DNA of 64,000 bases from Nitrotoga sp963800965 (GCA_963800965.1 CAWDCY010000018.1:124001-188000); one strand, 5' to 3'. Counted from the stretch's first letter, positions 1 through 9,597 are shown. Numbers and translations: made by a program. Notes: generated by a model not told the origin, from the sequence alone.

Positions 1-941
1 ATTTCAAGCGCCGCTCGCAACGCTTTCGGGGCATTTTCAGCGCCTGCTGTTTCAAAGCTTAACATCATGCCATCGCCCAGATATTTATCGATACGTGCAC
101 CATGCCGCACACCTATTGCACCCAAGCGCTCCAGATATTCATCTACTAACGCGGTCGCATCCGCCACCGCCAGTTGTTGAAACAGCAAGTCGGAATTGGT
201 GATGTCGGTAAACAGGATCGTGGCTTGATTGATGTGCGGATCAAGCACGACACCCAAATGCACCAGATTTGTCGGGTCAGCAATGATGTTTGAAACCGCC
301 AACGCCAACTTGACACAGATCGGCTCAATTTTTTTCTCATCTTCTACCGTAAATGGCGTATTGCGATCTTCATTGAGAAACTGCACCACACCAACCAGCT
401 CGCTGCCAAATTTTAATAAAGGCTTGGTAAGGATATTATTCGATTGAAAACCGGATTTGGTATCCAGCCGTTTTTCATGTGCCTTATTCACCATAGAAGG
501 CGAGTAAATTGAAGTTTTGCGTGACAGGTACACTTCCCCAGCTTGACTGCCATGTAAATCAATTTGCATTTTGATCACGCTCTGAGCAGCCGGGCCATGC
601 GCAATCAGAAACACCAAGGCTTGATCAGAATAGGGGTTACGGATAATAATAGAATCGGCCACTGCGCGAATCTGGCTGCGCGCATCGGCCAGCAATGTGT
701 CGAGCTGCTCCTTGTGCTGCTGCATTTCCAGCAAACCTTGATGTAATAACTCATTAGAGTGTTTCTGCTGTTCCAGTGCCGCTTCCAGCTTGACTACCTT
801 TGTTTTTTCGGCCTCCAAAGTTTCTTCTAACCGTTTTTGCTCCCTAAAGAATTTCCAGAATGCCAAGGCAATCGCGAATACCGGCGCCAGCCAAGCCGTC
901 GAAATTTGTGCCGGAATCAGTTTTAGAAAATTATCAAACAT
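1..941 (-). CDS. class III adenylate/guanylate cyclase, 5' part only
   Basis: Reading the minus strand from an ATG at 941 gives about 313 codons without a stop, running off the left edge of the window. The N terminus has one hydrophobic segment (about residues 15-31) and then a coiled-coil-like stretch rich in Glu, Lys and Gln (about 33-85). A GAF-like region follows (about 100-225). The start of a class III nucleotide cyclase domain is then visible: FTDI with a putative metal-binding Asp near 246, and KYLGDG with the second Asp near 290. The family makes cAMP or cGMP from the nucleoside triphosphate. Substrate specificity cannot be told because the C-terminal part is missing. The gene is divergent from mnmG. 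Confidence 0.8.
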   Translation of the reverse strand, partial: MFDNFLKLIPAQISTAWLAPVFAIALAFWKFFREQKRLEETLEAEKTKVVKLEAALEQQKHSNELLHQGLLEMQQHKEQLDTLLADARSQIRAVADSIIIRNPYSDQALVFLIAHGPAAQSVIKMQIDLHGSQAGEVYLSRKTSIYSPSMVNKAHEKRLDTKSGFQSNNILTKPLLKFGSELVGVVQFLNEDRNTPFTVEDEKKIEPICVKLALAVSNIIADPTNLVHLGVVLDPHINQATILFTDITNSDLLFQQLAVADATALVDEYLERLGAIGVRHGARIDKYLGDGMMLSFETAGAENAPKALRAALE

Positions 942-1065
942 CGTCTTCCCCTCCCGGTCATGATGCTTGGTAGATTATGCGCCGTGCCGTTAAAAATTTC
1001 CATGCTCTGCAACCCTTCGGCCTTCGACGACATATTGCTTAACCGTTTAAAAGTTAAGTAATATT

Positions 1066-1081
1066 GGTTTCACGTGAAACA
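1066..1081. promoter_or_regulatory. parS: parS site (ParB-binding palindrome)
   Basis: The 16-mer GGTTTCACGTGAAACA matches the chromosomal parS consensus TGTTTCACGTGAAACA at 15 of 16 positions and is a near-perfect palindrome centred on CACGTG. It lies in the 248-nt divergent gap between the cyclase gene and mnmG, about 2.7 kb upstream of parA and parB. A role in ParB loading and origin-region segregation is inferred from the motif and the neighbourhood. Confidence 0.85.
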
Positions 1082-1189
1082 ACTATTGAGAGGGTTTTCT
1101 GCCTTCGTATCATTTTGATGTATGATTCGCGTCTTCGCTTCATCAAGCAAACTATCATTTCTGTAATAGCCATTTAAAAAAGCATAAAG

Positions 1190-3127
1190 ATGGATTTTCC
1201 GAAAAAATTCGATGTAATCGTTGTGGGCGGTGGTCACGCAGGAACAGAGGCTGCGCTTGCAAGTGCACGCATGGGTTGCACCACTTTATTGCTTACGCAT
1301 AACATTGAAACGCTCGGGATAATGTCATGCAACCCATCTATTGGTGGCATAGGCAAGGGGCATTTAGTTAAGGAAATAGATGCATTGGGTGGTGTTATGG
1401 CAGCGGCGGCTGATGAATCAGGCATCCAATTTCGCACCCTCAACTCATCTAAAGGCCCAGCAGTACGCGCCACGCGCGCTCAGGCTGACCGCGTACTATA
1501 CAAGCAGGCCATTCGCAAGCGATTAGAAAACACCCCTAACCTCTGGTTGTTTCAGCAGGCAGTGGATGATTTGCTGGTGGAAAATAATAAAGTATGTGGG
1601 GTTTCTACCCAGCTTGGCTTACGTTTTGCCGCAAAAACCGTTGTATTGACAACCGGGACTTTTCTTTCTGGTTTAATTCACATTGGGCAGACCTCTTACC
1701 AAGCAGGACGGGCGGGCGACCCGCCATCTTTTAGCTTGGCGCAATGTTTGCGCGAACTTAAGTTGCCAATGGGCCGACTGAAGACTGGCACGCCACCGCG
1801 CATTGATGGACGCAGTATTGATTATTCCGTGATGACCGAGCAACCTGGCGATATACCAGTGCCGGTATTTTCATTTATGGGACGGGCGCAACAGCATCCG
1901 CAACAATTATCTTGTTGGATTACCCATACTAATCAACGCACGCACGATATTATCCGCGGCGGGCTAGATCGTTCACCAATGTTCACCGGAAATATCGAGG
2001 GTGTGGGGCCACGCTATTGCCCTTCTATCGAGGACAAGATCACGCGCTTTGCCGACAAAGAATCGCACCAGATTTTTCTCGAGCCGGAAGGATTGACTAC
2101 GCACGAAATTTATCCTAACGGGATTTCCACCAGCTTGTCTTTCGATGTACAGCTGGCACTAGTGCGTTCCATAAAGGGTCTGGAGAATGCGCATATCACG
2201 CGCCCTGGCTATGCAATTGAATATGACTATTTTGATCCGCGCGGATTGAAGCATTCATTGGAAACTAAAGCGATAAGTGATCTGTTCTTTGCCGGGCAAA
2301 TTAATGGCACCACAGGATATGAGGAGGCGGCCGCTCAAGGTTTACTAGCAGGCATTAATGCCGCATTGCGTGTGCTGGGCAAAGAAAGTTGGTGTCCGCG
2401 TCGCGACGAGGCCTATCTGGGCGTATTGGTGGATGACTTGATTACGCGTGGCGTGTCTGAACCATATCGTATGTTTACCAGCCGCGCCGAGTATCGCCTG
2501 CAACTGCGTGAAGATAACGCAGATTTGCGTTTAACAGAAATCGGGCGTCATCTGGGTGTGGTAGATGATACCCATTGGCAGGCGTTTGAATTGAAGCGTG
2601 ATGCAATTACACGCGAACAAGAACGGCTGAAATCCACTTGGGTCAACCCAAAGTTATTGCCACAGGAAGATGCGGAACGTGTGCTGGGTAAAGGGATAGA
2701 GCGTGAATATGCACTGTATGAACTATTGCGCCGTCCCGATGTGAACTATGCCAGCCTGATGACTTTGCCTGGGGTGGGTGAGCCAGTGATCGATGAAAAA
2801 GTGGCAGAGCAGGTGGAAATTCAAGCCAAATATCACGGCTACATTGAGCGGCAACGTGATGAGATAGCGCGCAACGAACATAATGAAAACATGCGGTTAC
2901 CTGAAATAATGGACTATCGAACGGTGCTCGGTCTGTCAATAGAGGCGCAGCAAAAACTCAATCAACATATGCCAGAGACGGTAGGAGAAGCGGCACGTAT
3001 TTCCGGAATCACTCCGGCAGCGGTCTCCTTGTTATTGGTGCACCTGAAACGTGGTTTTCGGAGTGTTGTAATGACTCCAGATATTAAAGAGCCACCGGAA
3101 GGCGAAAAAATGCAGATAAGCGCGTGA
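1190..3127 (+). CDS. mnmG: tRNA uridine-5-carboxymethylaminomethyl modification enzyme MnmG (GidA)
   Basis: FAD-dependent partner of MnmE that installs the carboxymethylaminomethyl group at U34 of certain tRNAs, in the cytoplasm. The 645-residue product has the normal family length. It opens with the dinucleotide-binding GGGHAG at residues 13-18, followed by the conserved SCNPSIGGIGKGH segment and, further on, AGQINGTTGYEEAAAQG. The MnmE partner is encoded at 14079-15428 on the other strand. The 3' end overlaps rsmG by 4 nt (GTGA), as expected for the classical gidA-gidB pair. Confidence 0.97.
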   Translation: MDFPKKFDVIVVGGGHAGTEAALASARMGCTTLLLTHNIETLGIMSCNPSIGGIGKGHLVKEIDALGGVMAAAADESGIQFRTLNSSKGPAVRATRAQADRVLYKQAIRKRLENTPNLWLFQQAVDDLLVENNKVCGVSTQLGLRFAAKTVVLTTGTFLSGLIHIGQTSYQAGRAGDPPSFSLAQCLRELKLPMGRLKTGTPPRIDGRSIDYSVMTEQPGDIPVPVFSFMGRAQQHPQQLSCWITHTNQRTHDIIRGGLDRSPMFTGNIEGVGPRYCPSIEDKITRFADKESHQIFLEPEGLTTHEIYPNGISTSLSFDVQLALVRSIKGLENAHITRPGYAIEYDYFDPRGLKHSLETKAISDLFFAGQINGTTGYEEAAAQGLLAGINAALRVLGKESWCPRRDEAYLGVLVDDLITRGVSEPYRMFTSRAEYRLQLREDNADLRLTEIGRHLGVVDDTHWQAFELKRDAITREQERLKSTWVNPKLLPQEDAERVLGKGIEREYALYELLRRPDVNYASLMTLPGVGEPVIDEKVAEQVEIQAKYHGYIERQRDEIARNEHNENMRLPEIMDYRTVLGLSIEAQQKLNQHMPETVGEAARISGITPAAVSLLLVHLKRGFRSVVMTPDIKEPPEGEKMQISA

Positions 3128-3744
3128 GTCAGGCCAAAGAGCTGGCGGTTGGTATTGTGCAACTTGGGTTGGATGTTACGCCAGATGTGCAGTGTAAGCT
3201 GCTAAGTTATCTTGAATTGTTGCAAAAATGGAATCGGGTTTATAACCTGACGGCGATACGACAGCCGGCACAGATGGTAAGCAGTCATTTGCTCGACAGT
3301 CTTGCCGTCTTGCCACACTTATGGCCAGGTCGTTGGCTAGACGTGGGCTGTGGTGCAGGACTGCCCGGCTTGGTGCTGGCGTTAATGCGCCCAGAATGGA
3401 CATTTGTCCTCTTGGATAGTAACAGCAAGAAAACAAGTTTTGTGCAGCAAGTGAAAATAGAACTGGAATTGCGCAACGTAAGCATTTATTGCGGACGTGT
3501 GGAAGCCTGGCAGTCGGAGGAAAAATTTGATGGCATCATTTCCAGAGCTTTCGCAGAGGCAGCAAAATTTGTTGCGCTGACCCGTCATTTGCTGGCCCAG
3601 GAAGGGCGTTGGGTTGCCATGAAGGGCGTTCCACCGCTGGAGTTGCAGCGGTTGCCAAATGATGTCAGCGTGGAACGAGTCGTTTCGTTGCAGGTGCCAG
3701 GTCTAGCCGCCGCACGCTGTTTGATGATGTTGAAATTCACTTGA
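3124..3744 (+). CDS. rsmG: 16S rRNA (guanine527-N7)-methyltransferase RsmG (GidB)
   Basis: S-adenosylmethionine-dependent methyltransferase acting on G527 of 16S rRNA. The 206-residue product carries the SAM-binding segment WLDVGCGAGLPG at about 71-82, and the RNA-facing N-terminal helix includes NRVYNLTAI. Translation starts at a GTG that overlaps the mnmG stop, suggesting translational coupling. parA starts 2 nt after the stop codon. Confidence 0.95.
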   Translation: MSQAKELAVGIVQLGLDVTPDVQCKLLSYLELLQKWNRVYNLTAIRQPAQMVSSHLLDSLAVLPHLWPGRWLDVGCGAGLPGLVLALMRPEWTFVLLDSNSKKTSFVQQVKIELELRNVSIYCGRVEAWQSEEKFDGIISRAFAEAAKFVALTRHLLAQEGRWVAMKGVPPLELQRLPNDVSVERVVSLQVPGLAAARCLMMLKFT

Positions 3745-3746
3745 AT

Positions 3747-4526
3747 ATGGCCAAGATACTCGCGATTACCAATCAAAAAGGAGGGGTAGGTAAAACGACC
3801 ACATCAATTAACCTGGCTGCCAGTCTGGCAGCCATGAAGCAGCGTGTATTGCTGATTGATCTTGATCCCCAAGGTAATGCCACTATGGGTAGTGGTATTA
3901 ATAAGCGGGATTTGACGGCAACCATTTACCACGTGTTGCTGGGAAGTAAAACTCTGGATGAAGTGCGTCATCATTCAGAAGTTGGAAAATATGATGTGCT
4001 ACCGACGAACCGTGACCTGGCCGGTGCCGAAATTGAGCTTGTTGATTTGCCACAGCGTGAAACTCGGCTCAAGAAAATTCTGCAAGCCGTTACGGCAGAA
4101 TATGATTATGTATTGATTGATTGTCCTCCCGCATTAAATCTGCTTACTCTTAACGGTCTGTGTGCAGCAAAGTCAGTCATGATTCCGGTTCAGTGCGAAT
4201 ATTATGCCCTGGAAGGGCTTAGCGATTTAGTCAACACCATCCGCAAGGTGCGAGCACATCTTAATCCGGATCTTGAAATCGAGGGGTTGCTGCGCACCAT
4301 GTTTGATCCACGGAATACATTGGCTTTGCAGGTGTCAGACCAATTGCAACAACACTTTGGCGAGAAAGTTTACCGTACTATCATCCCGCGTAATATACGA
4401 TTGGCGGAAGCACCTAGTTATGGTGTGCCGGTACTTCACCATGACAAATCTTCCAAAGGTGCTCAGGCCTATCTAGCTCTGGCAGGCGAAATGCTCAATA
4501 AGGCGGCGCAATCGGCATCGGCTTAA
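3747..4526 (+). CDS. parA: chromosome partitioning ATPase ParA (Soj)
   Basis: Deviant Walker A ATPase that drives segregation of ParB-parS complexes over the nucleoid. The P-loop KGGVGKTT is at residues 11-18, a DLDPQGN motif is near 40, and a DCPPAL Walker B segment is present. I chose ATG 3747, just after the rsmG stop, over a TTG two codons upstream. At 259 residues it is a typical chromosomal ParA. It is followed 16 nt later by parB, and the parS-like site at 1066 completes the module. Confidence 0.96.
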   Translation: MAKILAITNQKGGVGKTTTSINLAASLAAMKQRVLLIDLDPQGNATMGSGINKRDLTATIYHVLLGSKTLDEVRHHSEVGKYDVLPTNRDLAGAEIELVDLPQRETRLKKILQAVTAEYDYVLIDCPPALNLLTLNGLCAAKSVMIPVQCEYYALEGLSDLVNTIRKVRAHLNPDLEIEGLLRTMFDPRNTLALQVSDQLQQHFGEKVYRTIIPRNIRLAEAPSYGVPVLHHDKSSKGAQAYLALAGEMLNKAAQSASA

Positions 4527-4542
4527 CCTGGAAGGAAATGAC

Positions 4543-5385
4543 TTGGCAAAACCAAACAAAGGACTGGGGCGTGGCTTGGATGTGTTGCTGTCCGGCAACG
4601 GCAAAGCTCAAGGCGACGTACTAAGTGAAATGAAGATTGATGAACTCAAACCGGGCAAGTATCAGCCGCGTAGCCGCATGGATGAAGCCTCACTCAATGA
4701 GCTGGCCGCTTCGATTAAAGTGCAGGGCGTTATGCAACCGATCCTGGCGCGTTTGTTACCCAATGGTAGTCATGAGATTATTGCCGGGGAGCGCCGCTGG
4801 CGCGCCGCTAAACTTGCTGGTCTGGCTCAAGTGCCGGTATTGGTACGAAAAGTGGCAGACAACGCCGCACTGGCCATGGCGTTAATCGAAAACATCCAAC
4901 GTGAGGATCTTAATCCATTAGAGGAGGCGGTTGGTATTCAGCGTCTGATTGATGAATTTCAGATGACGCACATGGAGGCTGCCGATGCGGTAGGGCGTTC
5001 GCGCAGTGCAACCAGTAACCTGCTGCGTCTGCTTAATCTGCCGCAGGCAGTAAGAGGTATGTTGATGGGGGGTGGGCTCGATATGGGACACGCCCGAGCG
5101 CTGCTGGCACTGGATGGCGCGCAGCAGATTGCCGCTGCCAACAAAATTGCAGCGGACGGGCTGTCGGTGCGCGAGGCAGAAAAGCTGGTGCAAAATTTGT
5201 TGAGTCCGAAACTGCAGAACAAACAGATCAAACCCAGTCGCGATACGCTGCAATTACAGGAAGATATAGCCCAGAATCTCGGCACCAACGTACAAATCAA
5301 GGTAGGAAAACATGGCGCGGGCAAGCTAATTATTAACTACACCAGTCATGATCATCTGGCTGAGCTAATCGCACGCTGGAAATAA
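4543..5385 (+). CDS. parB: chromosome partitioning protein ParB (Spo0J)
   Basis: CTPase and DNA-clamp protein that loads at parS. The N terminus has the basic KGLGRGLDVLLSG motif characteristic of ParB proteins that contact ParA. The ParB/Srx domain includes the GERRWRAA motif, followed by a helix-turn-helix (EAADAVGRSRSATSNLLRLL) for parS recognition and a C-terminal dimerisation region. The start is a TTG at 4543 preceded by a purine-rich AAGGAAATG. Its 280 residues are normal for the family. Confidence 0.96.
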   Translation: MAKPNKGLGRGLDVLLSGNGKAQGDVLSEMKIDELKPGKYQPRSRMDEASLNELAASIKVQGVMQPILARLLPNGSHEIIAGERRWRAAKLAGLAQVPVLVRKVADNAALAMALIENIQREDLNPLEEAVGIQRLIDEFQMTHMEAADAVGRSRSATSNLLRLLNLPQAVRGMLMGGGLDMGHARALLALDGAQQIAAANKIAADGLSVREAEKLVQNLLSPKLQNKQIKPSRDTLQLQEDIAQNLGTNVQIKVGKHGAGKLIINYTSHDHLAELIARWK

Positions 5386-5403
5386 CGCCCTGAAAATAAA
5401 TCG

Positions 5404-5433
5404 TTGACGCAAGTAAGCTAGATTGAGTAGAAT
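5404..5433 (+). promoter_or_regulatory. sigma70-type promoter of the atp operon
   Basis: TTGACG (5404-5409) and TAGAAT (5428-5433) are separated by 18 nt in the parB-atpI gap. Transcription would start near 5440, leaving a short leader with GGGAG before the GTG start of atpI. This is pattern-based only. Confidence 0.65.
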
Positions 5434-5462
5434 GCTGGGCTTCGAGGGAGTTAGGGGCGCTT

Positions 5463-5813
5463 GTGGGCAGTGCGGTTCGCCGGATTATTTTGATTCAGCT
5501 AGCTGTAACTGTGGCAATGGCGCTGTTGATGCTGGTGAATCTGAATGCAGTTGCCGCAGCCTCAGCTTTTGCTGGAGGGGCGGTAGGTTTTCTAACTAGC
5601 TTGGTTTACGCTAAGAAAATGTTCGCGCCATTAGGCAGCGAGCCAGAAGCAATAATTTCGGCTCATTATCGCGCCGAAGCTTATAAGCTGGTGTTCACCA
5701 TTCTATTGTTCTCTTTGGTCTTCACGCAATTTAAGGAAGTGCAAGTTTTGCCGCTTTTTATGGCATATATTGCAACTTTGATGGTTTACTGGGTAGCATT
5801 AATTTTTGTGTAA
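5463..5813 (+). CDS. atpI: ATP synthase protein I (AtpI)
   Basis: First gene of the ATP synthase operon. The 116-residue membrane protein has about four hydrophobic segments (for example around 7-25, 30-48, 72-90 and 95-114). AtpI proteins are thought to assist c-ring assembly or Mg2+ supply and are not structural subunits. Start is GTG 5463. atpB follows 6 nt after the stop. Sequence conservation in this family is low, so the call rests mainly on size, topology and position. Confidence 0.85.
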   Translation: MGSAVRRIILIQLAVTVAMALLMLVNLNAVAAASAFAGGAVGFLTSLVYAKKMFAPLGSEPEAIISAHYRAEAYKLVFTILLFSLVFTQFKEVQVLPLFMAYIATLMVYWVALIFV

Positions 5814-5819
5814 AATTTT

Positions 5820-6680
5820 ATGAGCACTGAAGGCCTGACGACATCCGCTTATATCAAGCACCATCTTCAAAATCTGACCTGTTCCATTCAGGATGGTCAT
5901 TTCCATTGTGCACACACAGCCGAAGAGGCTAAGGAAATGGGGTTCTGGGCAGTCAACATGGATACGATTCTGGTGTCGCTCTTGCTAGGAGGTGTGTTCT
6001 TATTCCTTTTTAGCAGGGTGGCCAAAAGTATAAGCACTGACGTACCAAGTGGCATGCAGAACTTCGTGGAATGGGTCGTCGAATTTATTGATAGTAGCGT
6101 GCGTGGCTCATTTAGCGGGCGCAGCGCCTTGGTAGCTCCATTGGCGCTATCCATTTTTGCCTGGATTTTCCTGATGAACCTTATGGATCTGGTGCCAATC
6201 GACTATGTTTCGTTGATTACCCAGCCGCTGGGTATTGGTCATTTTAAACTGGTTCCTACCACGGATCCGAATGCGACGATAGGTATGGCCATCGGCGTGT
6301 TCCTGCTTGTGCTCTTTTACAGTATCAAGGTTAAGGGTCTAGGTGGCTTTGTAGGTGAGTTGACGCTGCAACCGTTTGGTAAATTTGGTTTGCCAGTCAA
6401 TCTGTTTCTAGAAGGGGTCAATCTGATTGCCAAGCCGGTTTCATTGGCATTGCGGTTGTTTGGGAATATGTATGCAGGCGAAATGATATTCATACTGATC
6501 GCACTTATGGGTGCCTCTTGGATCAGTTTCACTTTTTCCAGCACGTTGTTGTTCGGTTCGCAGATTATTCTTTCCTTGGGATGGGCAATTTTTCATATTT
6601 TGATTGTCACGCTGCAAGCCTTTATTTTCATGACGTTGACTATTGTGTATCTGGACATGGCACATCAGGAACATCATTAA
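5820..6680 (+). CDS. atpB: F0 ATP synthase subunit a
   Basis: Membrane subunit that forms the proton half-channels facing the c-ring. The 286-residue protein has five to six transmembrane segments. The conserved helix with the essential Arg is visible as KPVSLALRLFGNMYAGEM, and a C-terminal helix reads LQAFIFMTLTIVYL. A gap of 57 nt with an AGGAG ribosome-binding site separates it from atpE. Confidence 0.97.
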   Translation: MSTEGLTTSAYIKHHLQNLTCSIQDGHFHCAHTAEEAKEMGFWAVNMDTILVSLLLGGVFLFLFSRVAKSISTDVPSGMQNFVEWVVEFIDSSVRGSFSGRSALVAPLALSIFAWIFLMNLMDLVPIDYVSLITQPLGIGHFKLVPTTDPNATIGMAIGVFLLVLFYSIKVKGLGGFVGELTLQPFGKFGLPVNLFLEGVNLIAKPVSLALRLFGNMYAGEMIFILIALMGASWISFTFSSTLLFGSQIILSLGWAIFHILIVTLQAFIFMTLTIVYLDMAHQEHH

Positions 6681-6737
6681 AAATGATAACTTTATTTTCT
6701 TAAACACTTAACTTTATATTGACAGGAGAAAAAACAA

Positions 6738-6980
6738 ATGGATACGGCACAAGCAATGCTTTATATCGCCGGCGCGATCATGATGGGTCTTGGCGCTTTG
6801 GGTGCCGCAGTTGGTATTGGTATTCTCGGAGGCCGCTTTCTTGAGGGTGCTGCTCGTCAGCCTGAGTTAATTCCGATGCTGCGTACACAGTTCTTCGTGG
6901 TCATGGGCTTGGTAGATGCTGTTCCGATGATTGCGGTCGGTATTGCCATGTATGTTCTGTTCGCAGTGGCAGGTCAGTAA
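6738..6980 (+). CDS. atpE: F0 ATP synthase subunit c
   Basis: Proteolipid subunit of 80 residues forming the rotor ring. It has two transmembrane helices, the glycine-rich first helix GALGAAVGIGILGG, the polar loop RQPELIP, and the proton-carrying Asp within GLVDAVPMIAVG. The Asp-based site and the absence of sodium-site residues suggest proton coupling. A strong AGGAG lies just upstream, as expected for the highly translated c subunit. Confidence 0.98.
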   Translation: MDTAQAMLYIAGAIMMGLGALGAAVGIGILGGRFLEGAARQPELIPMLRTQFFVVMGLVDAVPMIAVGIAMYVLFAVAGQ

Positions 6981-7014
6981 GTCTGCGTGCGTTTAATCAA
7001 GGAAAGGTTTTTGC

Positions 7015-7485
7015 ATGAACATTAATGCGACCCTTATCGGCCAAACGATCATGTTTGCATTGTTCGTATGGTTTTGCATGAAATTTGTGTGGCCACCCAT
7101 CATGGCAGCGCTGGATGCTCGTAATAAGCGGATTGCAGATGGTTTGGCTGCAGCGGAACGGGGTAAGAATGACTTGGCGTTAGCTGCCAAGCGCTCCACT
7201 GAGCTTCTCCGCGAAGCAAAGGAAAAAGTATCTGAAATTATAGCGTTAGGTGACAAGCGCGCAAGCGAAATAGTCGAAGAAGCTAAAGCGCAAGCCAAGA
7301 TAGAAGGTGAGCGCATTGTTGCGGCAGCTAAGGCTGAGGTTGAGCAAGAAGTATTCCGCGCCAAAGAACATTTGCGTACTCAGGTGAGCGAAGTTGCATT
7401 GGCTGGCGCAGCCAAAATTCTGGGCCGAGAAATAGATGCCAAGGCACATAGCGACTTGCTTGATAAGCTAGTCGCGGAAATTTAA
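7015..7485 (+). CDS. atpF: F0 ATP synthase subunit b
   Basis: Peripheral stalk subunit of 156 residues. It has one N-terminal transmembrane helix (about 5-27, ending KFVWPPIMAAL) and then a long charged coiled coil, ending with the region that contacts the delta subunit. Length and architecture match the betaproteobacterial b subunit. atpH starts 5 nt after the stop. Confidence 0.96.
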   Translation: MNINATLIGQTIMFALFVWFCMKFVWPPIMAALDARNKRIADGLAAAERGKNDLALAAKRSTELLREAKEKVSEIIALGDKRASEIVEEAKAQAKIEGERIVAAAKAEVEQEVFRAKEHLRTQVSEVALAGAAKILGREIDAKAHSDLLDKLVAEI

Positions 7486-7490
7486 ATATT

Positions 7491-8024
7491 ATGGCTGAAG
7501 CTATTACTGTCGCACGCCCCTATGCTCAAGCTGCATTTGATGAAGCGCGTGAACTTGGCGAATTGAAGAGTTGGTCAGACATGCTGCAATCACTGGCTCA
7601 AGTAGTGATTAATCCAGAGGTTCGTGCAATTATTACTAGCCCGCGCATTATCAAAAGTCAGTTAGTAGATTTGATGCTGGCACTTCCCGGCGATAAGATG
7701 AGCGAGATTCAACAAAGCTTTGTCAAGTTGCTGGTAGAGGGGCAACGCCTCACACTGTTGCCAGAAATCGTAATGCTGTTCGAGGTAATGCGAGCTGAAG
7801 CAGAAAAAAATGTGGACGTTATAGTGACTTCCGCTTTTGATTTAAGTGAAGCGCAAAAGCAAAAAATCGCTGAAGCGCTGCAAAAGCGCATGGGTCGAGA
7901 GATCAGACTTAGTTGCGAAACTGACCGCAAATTATTAGGCGGAGTAGTTATCCGCGCCGGTGACAAGGTGATAGATGGATCTGCGCGCACCCACCTTTCC
8001 GAGTTGGCCAACGCCTTGGCTTGA
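7491..8024 (+). CDS. atpH: F1 ATP synthase subunit delta
   Basis: Subunit of 177 residues that joins the peripheral stalk to the top of the F1 head. The N terminus (ARPYAQAAFDEA) and C terminus (LLGGVVIRAGDKVIDGSAR) carry the two recognisable conserved segments of the OSCP/delta family. It lies between atpF and atpA in the standard order. Confidence 0.96.
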   Translation: MAEAITVARPYAQAAFDEARELGELKSWSDMLQSLAQVVINPEVRAIITSPRIIKSQLVDLMLALPGDKMSEIQQSFVKLLVEGQRLTLLPEIVMLFEVMRAEAEKNVDVIVTSAFDLSEAQKQKIAEALQKRMGREIRLSCETDRKLLGGVVIRAGDKVIDGSARTHLSELANALA

Positions 8025-8055
8025 TGACAGATATATTGAAATTAAGGAAAAGTAG

Positions 8056-9597
8056 ATGAAGCTCAACCCTTCTGAAATTAGTAATTTGATTCGTAGTCGC
8101 ATAGAAAATTTCGAAGCGCTATCCCAAGCCCGCACGGAAGGTACGGTCGTCAGCGTAACCGATGGTATCGTACGTATTCACGGTCTGTCAGATGTGATGC
8201 AGGGCGAGATGCTCGAATTCCCCGGTAATACATTCGGGCTGGCGCTCAATCTTGAGCGCGACTCCGTTGGCTCGGTGGTACTGGGCGACTATGAGCACAT
8301 TACTGAAGGTGACACCGTCAAGTGCACTGGCCGAATTTTGGAAGTGCCTGTTGGACCTGAACTGATCGGTCGCGTAGTGAATGCCCTCGGTCAACCCATT
8401 GATGGCAAGGGACCAATAAACGCAAAAATTACCGATAAAATTGAAAAGGTTGCGCCCGGTGTGATTGACCGTAAGTCAGTGTCGCAACCTGTGCAGACGG
8501 GCCTTAAAGCCATTGATTCAATGGTTCCGGTTGGTCGCGGCCAACGCGAACTGATCATTGGTGATCGTCAAACTGGAAAGACTGCCGTGGCGGTAGATGC
8601 CATCATCAACCAGAAGGGTCAGAACATGACCTGTATCTATGTTGCTATCGGTCAAAAGGCATCTACTGTTGCCAACGTGGTACGCAAGCTTGAAGAGCAC
8701 GGTGCAATGGAATACACCATTGTGGTTGTGGCAACTGCCTCTGATTCTGCAGCCATGCAATTCTTGGCGCCATACGCTGGTTGCACTATGGGCGAGTATT
8801 ATCGAGATCGAGGCCAGGATGCGCTGATTGTTTATGACGATTTAACCAAACAAGCTTGGGCGTATCGCCAGATATCGTTGCTGCTACGCAGGCCACCAGG
8901 CCGTGAAGCCTACCCAGGAGACGTATTTTACTTGCATTCGCGCTTGCTGGAACGTGGCGCACGAGTGAATGAGGAATATGTTGAAAAGTTTACCAATGGT
9001 GAAGTCAAAGGTAAGACTGGATCATTGACAGCACTCCCAGTGATTGAAACTGCCGCAGGTGACGTGTCCGCTTTCGTACCTACCAACGTTATTTCCATTA
9101 CTGACGGTCAGATTTTCTTGGAAACGGATTTGTTCAATGCGGGTATTCGCCCAGCAATCAATGCTGGTATTTCAGTGTCTCGCGTGGGCGGCGCTGCGCA
9201 GACCAAAGTCATTAAAAAGCTGGGAGGCGGCGTACGTTTGGCATTGGCACAGTATCGTGAACTGGCCGCCTTCGCGCAATTTGCTTCTGATTTGGACGAT
9301 GCCACTCGCAAGCAACTGGAACGTGGCCGTCTAGTAATGGAATTGATGAAGCAGCCACAATATGCACCTTTGTCCGTGGCGGAAATGGCAATAACACTGT
9401 TCGCGATCAACAAAGGCTCCTTCGATGACGTTCCAGTGAACAAAGTACTGGCATTCGAACTTGGGCTGCACTCGTTTGTAAAGTCCCAATACAAGACTTT
9501 AGAGGAGGCCATCGAATCCAGTAAGGAGTTGTCTGCCGACAATGAAAAAATCTTGATTACTGCAATTGATAAATTCAAGTCCACTGCAGTTTACTAA
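8056..9597 (+). CDS. atpA: F1 ATP synthase subunit alpha
   Basis: Non-catalytic nucleotide-binding subunit, 513 residues, normal length. The Walker A motif GDRQTGKTA, the LIVYDDLTKQA segment, and the signature PAINAGISVSRVG are all present. The N-terminal beta barrel begins after a helix that binds delta. The frame is intact. Confidence 0.98.
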   Translation: MKLNPSEISNLIRSRIENFEALSQARTEGTVVSVTDGIVRIHGLSDVMQGEMLEFPGNTFGLALNLERDSVGSVVLGDYEHITEGDTVKCTGRILEVPVGPELIGRVVNALGQPIDGKGPINAKITDKIEKVAPGVIDRKSVSQPVQTGLKAIDSMVPVGRGQRELIIGDRQTGKTAVAVDAIINQKGQNMTCIYVAIGQKASTVANVVRKLEEHGAMEYTIVVVATASDSAAMQFLAPYAGCTMGEYYRDRGQDALIVYDDLTKQAWAYRQISLLLRRPPGREAYPGDVFYLHSRLLERGARVNEEYVEKFTNGEVKGKTGSLTALPVIETAAGDVSAFVPTNVISITDGQIFLETDLFNAGIRPAINAGISVSRVGGAAQTKVIKKLGGGVRLALAQYRELAAFAQFASDLDDATRKQLERGRLVMELMKQPQYAPLSVAEMAITLFAINKGSFDDVPVNKVLAFELGLHSFVKSQYKTLEEAIESSKELSADNEKILITAIDKFKSTAVY

